A stretch of 31,348 nt of DNA from contig CALHWU010000045.1 in assembly GCA_938039795.1 (NCBI GenBank), positions 1 through 31,348 of the forward strand. Reading direction: 5' to 3'. The translations under genes were made by a program, and so were the position numbers. Positions 1 through 7,693 of the stretch are shown here, piece by piece (position 1 is the stretch's first letter; each line of letters begins with the position of its first letter). This DNA is from an uncultured Muribaculaceae bacterium (GTDB taxonomy: Bacteria; Bacteroidota; Bacteroidia; Bacteroidales; Muribaculaceae). The notes beneath the pieces are model-generated. The model saw only the letters and a program-made list of their open reading frames with translations. It did no database searches and was not told the DNA's origin.

Positions 1-1239
1 AGCGTCGCTGGCGATCTTCATGATCGGCGAGTCGAGGTTGGGAGCCCATCCGGGATAGCCCTCTCCGTGCACCACCTTGGCGCCGGCCAGAGTGAACACG
101 GCCTCCACCTGGTTGGCGATATCCCACTTGCGCGAGTCGACAGAGCTGCGCTGCGAAGTTGTGACAACGACCTCGTTGCCCTCCTTCATTTTCACGGAGG
201 CCAGGTTGGTGGATGTCTCGACCAGACCGGGCATAACGCGGCTCATCGACACTACGCCGTGAGGCGCGCTGTAGATCGACTCGATAAGCTTTATCGTGGT
301 GTCGGAGTCGATACAGAATTCAGGCTTGTCGACGCTTTCCATCGTGATCTCGAGAGTCGGCTCAAGATCGGCATACTCGTTCTCGATATCGGCGATGAAA
401 TGGTTGATAGCCACGCGCACATCCTCTTTTTTGGAGGTGTGGACGCCTACAATGGCATGAGCGGCGCGCGGAATGGCGTTGCGCAGATTGCCGCCGTCGA
501 TCTCTGCGAGCGACAGTTCATATTTCTTGCCGAGATTGAAGAGAATGCGGGCCAGAAGCTTGTTGGCGTTGGCGCGGCCGAGGTGGATGTCGCCTCCCGA
601 GTGGCCGCCCTGACCCTTGGCTATGTCGATCTTGAAATAGGTAAAATCCTTGGGAGCGAACGAACGGTTGTAGGTAAACGTGCACACCGTGTCGACGCCG
701 CCGGCGCAGCCTACGAAGATCTCGGCGTCGTCCTCCGAGTCGAGGTTGAGGAGTATCGATCCGGTGATCATGTCGCCTTCGAGTCCGAAAGCGCCGGTCA
801 TGCCGGTCTCCTCGTCGACAGTGACGAGCGCTTCAAGCGGGCCGTGTACGGCGTCGGGATCGGTCATCACCGCCAGCGCGGCAGCCACTCCGATGCCGTT
901 GTCGGCTCCGAGCGTCGTGCCCTCGGCGCGTACCCAGTCGCCGTCGACCACAGTGGTGATGGGGGTATGCTCGAAGTCAAACGACTTGTCGTTGCTCTCG
1001 CACACCATATCCATATGTCCCTGCAGGATCACCGTCGGGGCATTCTCATGCCCGGGTGTAGCCGGCGCTTTGATCACCACATTGCCCACCTTGTCGGTCT
1101 TTGCCTCAAGATTGTGGCTCTTGGCGAAATCGAGCAGATACTGGCGTATTTTCTCCTCTTTCTTCGAGGGACGGGGCACCTTCGTAATCTGGTCGAAGAT
1201 TTCAAAAACCCTTTTGGGTTCGAGTTCTTTTACTGTCAT
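1..1239 (-). CDS. pepD: PepD-like aminoacyl-histidine dipeptidase, 3' end cut by window
   Basis: Cytosolic zinc di/aminopeptidase of the M20 family (PepD, Xaa-His dipeptidase), which hydrolyses dipeptides for amino-acid recovery. The 413 visible codons run from ATG at 1239 without a stop, so the C-terminus lies outside the window; family members are about 480 residues. Visible family motifs are GHMDMVCE near residues 74-81 (metal-binding His and Asp), GADNGIG near 111-117 (bridging Asp) and VDEETGMTG near 141-149 (catalytic and metal Glu). The N-terminus MTVKELEP is typical of the family. The gene is transcribed leftward and is divergent from the small membrane protein gene at 1439. I found no clear TAnnTTTG box upstream of it. 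Identification is secure. The exact substrate is not visible from sequence. Confidence 0.93.
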   Translation of the reverse strand, partial: MTVKELEPKRVFEIFDQITKVPRPSKKEEKIRQYLLDFAKSHNLEAKTDKVGNVVIKAPATPGHENAPTVILQGHMDMVCESNDKSFDFEHTPITTVVDGDWVRAEGTTLGADNGIGVAAALAVMTDPDAVHGPLEALVTVDEETGMTGAFGLEGDMITGSILLNLDSEDDAEIFVGCAGGVDTVCTFTYNRSFAPKDFTYFKIDIAKGQGGHSGGDIHLGRANANKLLARILFNLGKKYELSLAEIDGGNLRNAIPRAAHAIVGVHTSKKEDVRVAINHFIADIENEYADLEPTLEITMESVDKPEFCIDSDTTIKLIESIYSAPHGVVSMSRVMPGLVETSTNLASVKMKEGNEVVVTTSQRSSVDSRKWDIANQVEAVFTLAGAKVVHGEGYPGWAPNLDSPIMKIASDA

Positions 1240-1382
1240 GTCGCAGATAGTCTTTTATAGGTTTGTAATTGATTTCGCAGCAGTCTCCAGCCTGTTTGAG
1301 CGTCAAGAGATGTAGCTTTTTGGCAAAGAATGTTAAAATTCGAGCCAAACCGCACACTAAATTACAAAATAAAATCGACACA

Positions 1383-1415
1383 TTGCAAATAATTTGCAGA
1401 CCTTTCCTATATTTG
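1383..1415 (+). promoter_or_regulatory. Bacteroidetes-type promoter for the gene at 1439
   Basis: The -7 box TATATTTG lies at 1408-1415 and matches TAnnTTTG. A TTG at 1383-1385 is a possible -33 element with a 22-bp spacer, slightly over the usual 19-21. The box ends 23 bp before the ATG at 1439. The surrounding 1240-1438 gap is AT-rich and otherwise empty. Confidence 0.5.
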
Positions 1416-1438
1416 CACTGCGAAACCGCGACCGACCT

Positions 1439-1621
1439 ATGAAAACAGTGCTCCTGACAGTGGTATTGGTATTAGTGGCGGGGCTGCTTCTCGCCGTGAG
1501 AGTGCTCACGGTCAAGGGGGGCCGGTTCCCATCACACCACCATCGTCCGGCGGCATCCCGGCACACAGCCGGAAGGACGGATGAGGCGGCCCGTAGCAAC
1601 CGACACAGTGAAAAATCTTAA
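1439..1621 (+). CDS. small single-pass membrane protein (60 aa)
   Basis: Short protein of unknown function. Residues 1-20 (MKTVLLTVVLVLVAGLLLAV) form one hydrophobic helix, followed by RVLTVKGGRFPS and a basic, His-rich tail. The helix followed by V-K-G-G-[KR]-F-P resembles small conserved membrane proteins I recall from Bacteroides, where it is followed by a short Cys-containing tail; that Cys is absent here. The ATG at 1439 is chosen over an in-frame ATG at 1394 because the TATATTTG promoter box (1408-1415) lies between them. The next gene, an OmpH-like lipoprotein, begins 19 bp after the stop, so the two are probably co-transcribed. The tail from about residue 32 is low-complexity and could have diverged. 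Function is unknown. Confidence 0.6.
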   Translation: MKTVLLTVVLVLVAGLLLAVRVLTVKGGRFPSHHHRPAASRHTAGRTDEAARSNRHSEKS

Positions 1622-1640
1622 ATTAACCTCATATCAAGAA

Positions 1641-2231
1641 ATGAAAAAAACGGCTTTACCGTTAGCTATCTTCATGAGTCTCGCAGCATTCTCATGCGCC
1701 GACAAGGGCGCCGGAACAGCAGCGACAACCGCCGATCCGACAGCAGAGGCCAAGGCCCCGACGATGAACATCCGCTTTATCGACGCCGACTCGATCACCA
1801 CCCACTACAACCTCGCAAAAGACTTCAAGGATATCGCCATCCGCGCTATCAGCAAGCTTGAGAGCGCCCAGCAGAACAAGAGCGCCGAAATACAGCGCTT
1901 CGCCGCACAGATAGAGCAGAAGTACCGCTCAAACGGCTACCTCTCGCAGGCAAGCTACGAGGCCGACATGAACAAACTCAACAAGATGCAGCAGGACGCC
2001 CAGGCCTACATGGCCAGCCTGCAGAGCACCACCGACCAGGAGATGGCTGAGCAGCAGCGTCAGCTCAACGACTCGATCGAGAACTTCATCAAGATCTACA
2101 ACGCCACCAAGGGATACGACGCCATACTCTACCGCCACTCGGGAGTGTATTTCAACCCGGCGCTCGACATCACCAAGGAGGTGATCGAAGGCCTCAACGC
2201 CCGCTACAACAAGGTAGACAAGGCCAACTGA
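1641..2231 (+). CDS. OmpH/Skp-family periplasmic chaperone-like lipoprotein
   Basis: Predicted 196-aa envelope protein of the OmpH/Skp family, whose members bind unfolded outer-membrane proteins in the periplasm. Residues 1-18 form a signal peptide ending LAAFSC, so Cys19 is a likely lipidation site. After a Thr/Ala-rich linker (about 20-42), the OmpH-like core begins at IRFIDADSI and continues as a long charged and Gln-rich helical region (about 60-150: repeated AQIEQ, MNKLNKMQQDAQ, MAEQQRQLND) typical of the Skp tentacles. The C-terminal part, about 150-190, closes the fold. The ATG at 1641 is used because the signal peptide starts there; an in-frame upstream ATG at 1581 would bury it and overlap the previous gene. 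A strong hairpin follows the gene at 2269-2311. The family call is good, but the client proteins are unknown. Confidence 0.85.
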   Translation: MKKTALPLAIFMSLAAFSCADKGAGTAATTADPTAEAKAPTMNIRFIDADSITTHYNLAKDFKDIAIRAISKLESAQQNKSAEIQRFAAQIEQKYRSNGYLSQASYEADMNKLNKMQQDAQAYMASLQSTTDQEMAEQQRQLNDSIENFIKIYNATKGYDAILYRHSGVYFNPALDITKEVIEGLNARYNKVDKAN

Positions 2232-2268
2232 AGCGCGACTGCCCGATATTAAAAGCATAGACCAATCA

Positions 2269-2311
2269 CCATCGCAGCCACTACGCCGGCCGGGCGTTAT
2301 GGCTGCGATGG
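2269..2311 (+). terminator. 12-bp perfect stem-loop after the OmpH-like gene
   Basis: The arm at 2269-2280 (CCATCGCAGCCA) is exactly complementary to 2300-2311. The loop has its own ACGCC/GGCGT stem. The following CTATTCATTTAT is only weakly T-rich, so this may be a terminator or an RNA-stabilising hairpin between the OmpH-like gene and the glycosyltransferase gene. Confidence 0.65.
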
Positions 2312-2347
2312 CTATTCATTTATAAACATCACCCTACTGCCATCACC

Positions 2348-3331
2348 ATGGACCAGCCGACCGTCGAACCACTGATAACCGTAGTACTGCCGGTGCGCGA
2401 CCGCGCCGACCTGCTTCCACGCACGCTCCGCTCCATCCAACACCAGACTCTCCGGCCGCTCCGTGTGGTCATAGCCGACAACGGATCGACCGACGCCGCG
2501 CCACGCATCATCGCGGAATGGAAAGAGCGGGTAGCTCCTGAAGGAATATCCGTAACGATTGTCAGCGAACCTCGTCCCGGAGCCGCCAGGGCGCGCAACG
2601 CCGCGCTCGCCATGGTCGACACCCCCTTCACGCTTCACTTCGACTCCGACGACGAGATGCTTCCCGACCATCTGGCACAGGTCGACGCGTGGCTGCGCCA
2701 ACACCCCGACACCGACCTGCTGCGGTGGGATGTCAGCATCCTCGACGATGACGGCTGGACGACACTGAAAAGCGTCGGCGACGACAACCTGCTGCGCGGA
2801 CACATACTGCATGCCGCCCTGGCCACCCAGCGCTATGCAGTGCGCACCGGCCTGCTGCGCGAAATCGGCGGATGGGACGAGACGCTGGAATGCTGGGACG
2901 ATCTTGAGCTCGGCGCCCGGTTGCTCGCCCGCAAGCCCGTCGTCGGCTATCTGCGGTGTGAGCCACGTGTGATCATCCACCCGTCCGAGCAATCTGTGAC
3001 CGGGCGGCGCATGGCCGACAACCACGATGCCAAAGGGCGCGCGCTCGACGCATGCCGCCGTGCGTTGCGTCACACCGACATGGAACCTGAGACATTATGG
3101 ATCGACGCCAAGGCAATGATACTCTCCGGACTCTACGCCCGCGAGGGCGAGCCTGAGCTGTCCGAACGGCTTGCACGCACTACGCTCGAAGCCGTCGGAA
3201 GCAGATCCGTCAGACTGCGGCTGCAGCTCATCCGTCTCGCCGTCATCATAGCCGGCCAAGGAGGATGCGCTATGGCCAAGGCGTTATTGAAAACGCCTGT
3301 AGCGCCGGCGCAGGACAAAAAACAGTCCTGA
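2348..3331 (+). CDS. family 2 glycosyltransferase (GT-A fold)
   Basis: Predicted cytoplasmic or membrane-associated inverting glycosyltransferase of 327 aa that transfers a sugar from a nucleotide-sugar donor. The N-terminus ITVVLPVRDRADLLPRTLRSI (about 10-30), then ADNGSTD (43-49), RPGAARARNAAL (76-87) and the DSDDE metal-binding motif (99-103) are the hallmarks of the family. WDDLELGARLL (about 179-189) fits the region of the catalytic base. There is no signal peptide or clear membrane helix. The acceptor cannot be read from the sequence, and there is no polysaccharide cluster around it. It starts 37 bp after the hairpin at 2269-2311. Its TGA ends at 3331, directly against the stop codon of the convergent sulfatase gene. 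Confidence 0.88.
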   Translation: MDQPTVEPLITVVLPVRDRADLLPRTLRSIQHQTLRPLRVVIADNGSTDAAPRIIAEWKERVAPEGISVTIVSEPRPGAARARNAALAMVDTPFTLHFDSDDEMLPDHLAQVDAWLRQHPDTDLLRWDVSILDDDGWTTLKSVGDDNLLRGHILHAALATQRYAVRTGLLREIGGWDETLECWDDLELGARLLARKPVVGYLRCEPRVIIHPSEQSVTGRRMADNHDAKGRALDACRRALRHTDMEPETLWIDAKAMILSGLYAREGEPELSERLARTTLEAVGSRSVRLRLQLIRLAVIIAGQGGCAMAKALLKTPVAPAQDKKQS

Positions 3332-4828
3332 TCAGGGGATCGTGACCTTGAAATAGGGGCTGGGAGTGTGCTCGCGGCGCACGATCTCCACCATACGCTT
3401 CACTATCTCGGGATGCTCCGCCGCCACATCATGATCCTCGTGGATATCCTCGGCGAGATTATAAAGCTCGGGGATGCCGCGCTTCACGATCAGCTTCCAG
3501 TCGCCCTGGCGGACACCGATCTGATTGGTTTCCTGAAATTCCCAGTAAAGGAAATCATGCTTCGGCTGCTTGCCGCGCCCTGTAAGTTCAGGCAGGAAAG
3601 ATATGCCGTCGAATTCGTTATCCTTGCCCGACGAGTAACGGCCCGGCGTAGTGCCGGCTATCTCACAGAAAGTCGGAAGCACGTCGTAAAACGCGAGCTG
3701 ATGGTCGCTCTCGCGTCCGGGCTCGACAACTCCAGGCCAGCGGACAATGAAGGGCACGCGAATGCCACCCTCGTGGCATGAACGCTTGAGGCCGCGCAGC
3801 TTGCCGTCGCGTCCGAAAAATTCAGGATCGGCTCCTCCCTCCTCATGGGGGCCATTGTCGGAGGTAAACACCACAATCGTATTGTCGGCAAGCCCTTTCT
3901 CGTCGAGCCTGGCCATTATCTCGCCCACATACGCGTCGAGGCGGGTTATCATCGCCGCGAACTGGGCGTGGGTGTTGACCGTAGCGTTATATCGCGACCC
4001 CTCCTGGCCGCCCCACGTCTTGTCGATAAAGAACTGCTTCTTGTAGCCCTTCAGCAGCGAATCATTTGGCTGCACGAGTTCAGCATGAGGCAGAGTGTAA
4101 GTGAGAATCCCCATAAACGGTTTGTCGGGTGTCTGACGGTCGAGCCAGTCCATAGCCTCGCGGTGGATCATGTCGGCCGAATACTGCGGACGCTTGAGAT
4201 AATCGTCGCCATACATCGGATACTTGATATTCTCCTCCATCACCACTCGCACCGTGGCTGTATCCCCCAGCGCCGGACGATAGCGGTTGAGGAAGTTGGG
4301 ATAATATAGATGGGCCTGAAACTGGCATATGTAGCCATAGAACTCATCAATGCCCCGCTTGTCGGGCGTCGACGGCGAGCCCTCGTAGCCGCCGGCCCAC
4401 TTGCCGAACATGCCGGTGGTATAGCCGCGGTCCTTCATGATTTCAGGCAGTATCACGTGCTCAGGATCATAGGGATGCTGTCCGACCCGTGAAAAATCGA
4501 CATTCGAGCCATACATGATGGTGTCGGTGCCTGGCCAGTACTCCTTGTTGCCGCGCACCTCGCAGTGGCCGGAGTGCTGCCCCGTCATCAGCGACGCACG
4601 CGAGGGCGCGCTGACCGGACTTCCGGCATAAGCCTGCGTGAATCTCACCCCCTGCCGGGCGAGAGAGTCAATGTTGGGCGTGGATATATACTTCTGTCCG
4701 TAGCAGCCGAGATCGCCGTAGCCCATATCGTCACACATGATATAGATTATGTTGGGACTCTTGTCGGCCGCCGAAGCCGCCATCGCACCCGCGGCCATCA
4801 TCCCGGCCGCAATCCTGAAAGTATTCAT
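3332..4828 (-). CDS. secreted serine-type sulfatase (S1 family), first of a divergent pair
   Basis: Exported hydrolase of 498 aa that removes sulfate esters, probably from host or dietary glycans. Residues 1-21 form a signal peptide (MNTFRIAAGMMAAG...SAA). The metal-binding pair is D33-D34 in IMCDDMGYGD. The maturation motif S-A-P-S-R (73-77) is followed by ASLMTG, so Ser73 would be converted to formylglycine by an anaerobic sulfatase-maturating enzyme, which is not encoded here. TSDNGPHEEGG and LTYTLPHAE supply further active-site residues. The start at 4828 is preferred over in-frame ATGs at 4843 and 4861 because the predicted -7 box (4849-4856) lies just upstream and the signal peptide begins there. 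Sulfatase subfamily and substrate are not assigned. It diverges from the second sulfatase and shares promoter DNA with it. Confidence 0.93.
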   Translation of the reverse strand: MNTFRIAAGMMAAGAMAASAADKSPNIIYIMCDDMGYGDLGCYGQKYISTPNIDSLARQGVRFTQAYAGSPVSAPSRASLMTGQHSGHCEVRGNKEYWPGTDTIMYGSNVDFSRVGQHPYDPEHVILPEIMKDRGYTTGMFGKWAGGYEGSPSTPDKRGIDEFYGYICQFQAHLYYPNFLNRYRPALGDTATVRVVMEENIKYPMYGDDYLKRPQYSADMIHREAMDWLDRQTPDKPFMGILTYTLPHAELVQPNDSLLKGYKKQFFIDKTWGGQEGSRYNATVNTHAQFAAMITRLDAYVGEIMARLDEKGLADNTIVVFTSDNGPHEEGGADPEFFGRDGKLRGLKRSCHEGGIRVPFIVRWPGVVEPGRESDHQLAFYDVLPTFCEIAGTTPGRYSSGKDNEFDGISFLPELTGRGKQPKHDFLYWEFQETNQIGVRQGDWKLIVKRGIPELYNLAEDIHEDHDVAAEHPEIVKRMVEIVRREHTPSPYFKVTIP

Positions 4829-4843
4829 AGATTCATAAATCAT

Positions 4844-4876
4844 TTTGACAAAAATAGCCAAAAATCGCTATCTTTG
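4844..4876 (+). promoter_or_regulatory. rightward sulfatase promoter
   Basis: TTTG (4844-4847), a 21-bp spacer and TATCTTTG (4869-4876) match the Bacteroidetes consensus. The box ends 21 bp before the ATG at 4898. It is superimposed on the opposite-strand promoter at 4849-4880. Confidence 0.82.
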
Positions 4877-4880
4877 CAAA
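4849..4880 (-). promoter_or_regulatory. leftward sulfatase promoter
   Basis: On the minus strand, TTTG (4880-4877), a 20-bp spacer and TATTTTTG (4856-4849) match the Bacteroidetes consensus. The box lies 20 bp before the ATG at 4828. It overlaps almost completely with the rightward promoter at 4844-4876. Confidence 0.8.
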
Positions 4881-4897
4881 TCAAACCAACTATAATC

Positions 4898-6475
4898 ATG
4901 ATGCGCAACCTCACACCTCTCATGCTGGCTTCCGCTTCGGCTGCCATGGCCGCCACAGGCCAGGCGACAGCTACGGAATCCGCGGCACCCGAGTCACCGC
5001 GACAACCCAACATAGTACTGTTTCTTGTCGACGACATGGGCTGGCAGGACACTTCGATGCCTTTCGGCCCCGACACCACGGCCTACAACCGCATGTTCCA
5101 CACTCCTGCCATGGAGCGACTCGCCGCCTCGGGCATGAAATTCACCCAGGCATACGCATGCTCCGTCAGCTCGCCGTCAAGATGCAGCCTCTTCACCGGA
5201 GCAAACGCGGCACGCCACAGAGTGACCAACTGGACATATGCCCGCGACGAATCCAACGACGGCGTAGGCCCCAACGACTCCATCGTACCTCCCGAATGGA
5301 ACATCAACGGCGTACAGCGCGTGCCCGGCATTCCCCGCACCTATGTAGGACCGTCGTTTGTCGACGAGCTTCGCCAGGGAGGTTATCATACGATCCATGT
5401 CGGCAAGCTACATCTCGGCTCCACCCGCACCCCGGGCGAATATCCCTACAACTGGGGATTCGACGTCAACGTAGCCGGCGGCCCCAACGGTGGTCTGGCG
5501 ACATATCTTTCGGAAAAGAACTACGGTCACGACGAGCATGGCCGGGCCACGTCGCGCTTCGCCATCGAAGGCCTGGAGAAATACTGGGGCAGCGGCACGT
5601 TCGTCACCGAAGCCCTTACGCAGGAGGCGCTGAAAGAGCTTGACCGTGCCCGCGACTACGGTACCCCCTGGTTCCTCTACATGAGCCACTACGCAGTGCA
5701 TGTCCCCATCGACCGCGACCCGCGCTTCTACCAGTCGTATATCGACCGCGGCTATTCGCCCAAAGAGGCAGCATATGCGTCGCTCGTAGAGGGCATGGAC
5801 AAGAGTCTCGGCGACATCCTCGACTGGCTCGACAAGACTGGCGAGGCCGACAATACCATCGTGATCTTCATGAGCGATAACGGTGGCCTCGGCGCACACG
5901 GCGGATGGCGCGAAGGCCCACAACACACCCAGAACGCGCCTCTCCGCTCCGGAAAGTGCTCGCTGCTCGAAGGAGGCATCCGCGAGCCGATGATCGTACG
6001 CTGGCCGGGACACACAGAGCCCGGATCGGTTCAGCCCCGATACGTGATGATCGAGGACTTCTATCCGTCGATAATGGAGATGGCCGGACTCAGTGCCGAC
6101 TCCATCCGTCCCGACGGCAAGATCATCGACGGCAAAAGCTTCGTGCCGCTCATCGACGGCACTTCCGATCCTTCAGCCCACCGCCCGCTCTACTGGAATT
6201 TCCCCAACCACTGGGGAGTGGAAGGCCCCGGCATCAATTTCAACACGGCCATCCGTCTTGACAACTACAAGCTGATCTACAATTATGCCACGGGCGAGAA
6301 AGAGCTTTACGATGTAGGCTCCGATATCACGGAGAGCCACAATCTCGCCGCCGAGCGCCCCGACCTTGTGAAGGATCTTTCACACCGCCTGGGCACGTAT
6401 CTGCGCTCCGTCGACGCCCAGCGCCCATCGCTCCGCAGCACCGGCAAGCCGCTGCCCTGGCCCGACGAAAAATAA
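4898..6475 (+). CDS. secreted serine-type sulfatase (S1 family), second of a divergent pair
   Basis: Exported sulfatase of 525 aa. The signal peptide covers about residues 1-24 (MMRNLTPLMLASASAAMAAT). D45-D46 in LVDDMGW bind the metal. The motif S-S-P-S-R at 91-95, followed by CSLFTG, makes Ser91 the residue to be matured to formylglycine. FMSDNGG, MSHYAVHVP and RSGKCSLLEGGIREP are further conserved segments. It differs clearly from the neighbouring sulfatase in length and detail, so the two probably act on different sulfated linkages rather than being a recent duplicate. The start is ATG 4898 or the adjacent ATG 4901; the frame is open further upstream but would overlap the other sulfatase and its promoter. 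A perfect 12-bp hairpin follows at 6503-6545. Substrate is unknown; nearby SusC/D or glycosidase genes are absent. Confidence 0.93.
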   Translation: MMRNLTPLMLASASAAMAATGQATATESAAPESPRQPNIVLFLVDDMGWQDTSMPFGPDTTAYNRMFHTPAMERLAASGMKFTQAYACSVSSPSRCSLFTGANAARHRVTNWTYARDESNDGVGPNDSIVPPEWNINGVQRVPGIPRTYVGPSFVDELRQGGYHTIHVGKLHLGSTRTPGEYPYNWGFDVNVAGGPNGGLATYLSEKNYGHDEHGRATSRFAIEGLEKYWGSGTFVTEALTQEALKELDRARDYGTPWFLYMSHYAVHVPIDRDPRFYQSYIDRGYSPKEAAYASLVEGMDKSLGDILDWLDKTGEADNTIVIFMSDNGGLGAHGGWREGPQHTQNAPLRSGKCSLLEGGIREPMIVRWPGHTEPGSVQPRYVMIEDFYPSIMEMAGLSADSIRPDGKIIDGKSFVPLIDGTSDPSAHRPLYWNFPNHWGVEGPGINFNTAIRLDNYKLIYNYATGEKELYDVGSDITESHNLAAERPDLVKDLSHRLGTYLRSVDAQRPSLRSTGKPLPWPDEK

Positions 6476-6502
6476 TTTTCAATCTCCGACAACCCGATAA
6501 CA

Positions 6503-6545
6503 AAACCGGCCGGACCGATGGAATTACCCTCGCTCCGGCCGGTTT
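6503..6545. terminator. bidirectional stem-loop between convergent sulfatase and darG
   Basis: The arm at 6503-6514 (AAACCGGCCGGA) is exactly complementary to 6534-6545 (TCCGGCCGGTTT). The TTT ending on one strand and TTTTG on the other allow it to serve both the sulfatase gene and the leftward darTG transcript. Confidence 0.75.
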
Positions 6546-6608
6546 CAATAATATCTCTCTATACAGACACTACCCGGCATGCGTGTGCACAACGCGTTGA
6601 GAAAAAAG

Positions 6609-7679
6609 TCAAACCGGTTGAAGACTTTCGCGCAAATAGCACACTGTATCAACCAACAGCGCTCTTTTGAACATCTTCTCTTTTCGCTTGCTCCATTTCT
6701 GTATTTCCTGTTCCAGAATATCAACAACCGTTCCAATATCCTGATGCCTCCAATCGTTCAAAGACTGGACGTTTTCCAAAAGATAGTCGACCGAGGCCAA
6801 CAATTCCAAGGAATAATTTGAATAATACCCACGCAGAAGCCGCTTGGTTTTCTCACAGATAGATCGAAGATTATCATATTTAGCATCATTCAATACATCA
6901 GCCGATGCCTGCTCCGCACCATCTATAAGCCAGATATAGTCAAACGGGCGATTCTCCATCGCGCCCATGCCCTTTATGTAACTGCCGTTCATATGATAAA
7001 GCACATGGGCTACTTTCCCACCAGAGTAAGGGCCATAATAATAAGGCCTGAAATCTATCTTGAAATATTCTTTCGCACCCAGACGCTGCATAAAATAAAT
7101 CAGTTTTTCAGCTGCGAATACCGATGCAAACTCACCATTAATATTCATATCAACGAACATCTGAATAAGCATGGCTCGTGCCGGAGTCATACGAACCCGT
7201 TCGGATTTCATCCTTTCAATAATGATATCCGACGGCTCATAAATCATGATCTTACAATCCAGGTCGGCCAAGGCGTCCACTATCATATCCTTCACCTTGA
7301 TCCAGTCGAGACCACCATTATGTGAGCCCAATGGAGGAATTGCAACTGAACGGATCTCCCGATTGATGATCTCCCGTCGCAAAGCTTCAAGTCCTTGCGA
7401 TATATAGGAATATTCCGATGGCAGTTTCCAATGTGTCTTTGTAGGGAAATTAATTATCAGTTTGTTTCCCGACACTAAATTGGAATCCTCCACGATGAGC
7501 AGTTCTCCGACATTCAACTGCTTGTGGCGACATACATCCCTATAAACTCTATAGTTTTCCGGAAAAGCTTCACGAAACTGCAGTGCAATGCCCTTGCCCA
7601 TCACACCTACTGTATTGACAGTATTGACTAACGCCTCCGCTTCGCTTTCCAGCAAATCACCTTTCACAAACTGTATCAT
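6609..7679 (-). CDS. darG: DarG-type antitoxin: macrodomain DNA ADP-ribosyl glycohydrolase
   Basis: Antitoxin of the DarTG module, 356 aa. The N-terminal macrodomain (about 1-155) removes ADP-ribose from DNA. It shows VNTVNTVGVMGKGIALQF (18-35), INFPTKTHW (76-84; Lys81 matches the catalytic lysine of known DarG) and IPPLGSHNGGLDW (114-126). The C-terminal half (about 160-356, starting near RMTPARAMLIQMF and including DFRPYYYGPYSGG) matches the second domain of the short DarG proteins that also binds the toxin. There is no NADAR/YbiA-like domain, so I place it with DarG2 rather than DarG1. It starts 14 bp after darT and reads in the same direction, the usual toxin-antitoxin order for this system. 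The region is more AT-rich than the flanking genes, suggesting acquisition. The identification is strong. Specificity is inferred. Confidence 0.92.
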   Translation of the reverse strand: MIQFVKGDLLESEAEALVNTVNTVGVMGKGIALQFREAFPENYRVYRDVCRHKQLNVGELLIVEDSNLVSGNKLIINFPTKTHWKLPSEYSYISQGLEALRREIINREIRSVAIPPLGSHNGGLDWIKVKDMIVDALADLDCKIMIYEPSDIIIERMKSERVRMTPARAMLIQMFVDMNINGEFASVFAAEKLIYFMQRLGAKEYFKIDFRPYYYGPYSGGKVAHVLYHMNGSYIKGMGAMENRPFDYIWLIDGAEQASADVLNDAKYDNLRSICEKTKRLLRGYYSNYSLELLASVDYLLENVQSLNDWRHQDIGTVVDILEQEIQKWSKRKEKMFKRALLVDTVCYLRESLQPV

Positions 7680-7693
7680 ATTTCTCGTGTCGG

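Noticed and set aside
67..1260. Long open frame opposite pepD
   Set aside because: It is the antisense shadow of a well-supported dipeptidase gene and resembles no protein I know.
4565..4897. Upstream extension of the second sulfatase frame
   Set aside because: It would overlap the divergent sulfatase gene and its promoter, and would bury the signal peptide.
3332..6475. Sulfatase pair as a recent tandem duplication
   Set aside because: The proteins differ in length and in most sequence outside the catalytic motifs.
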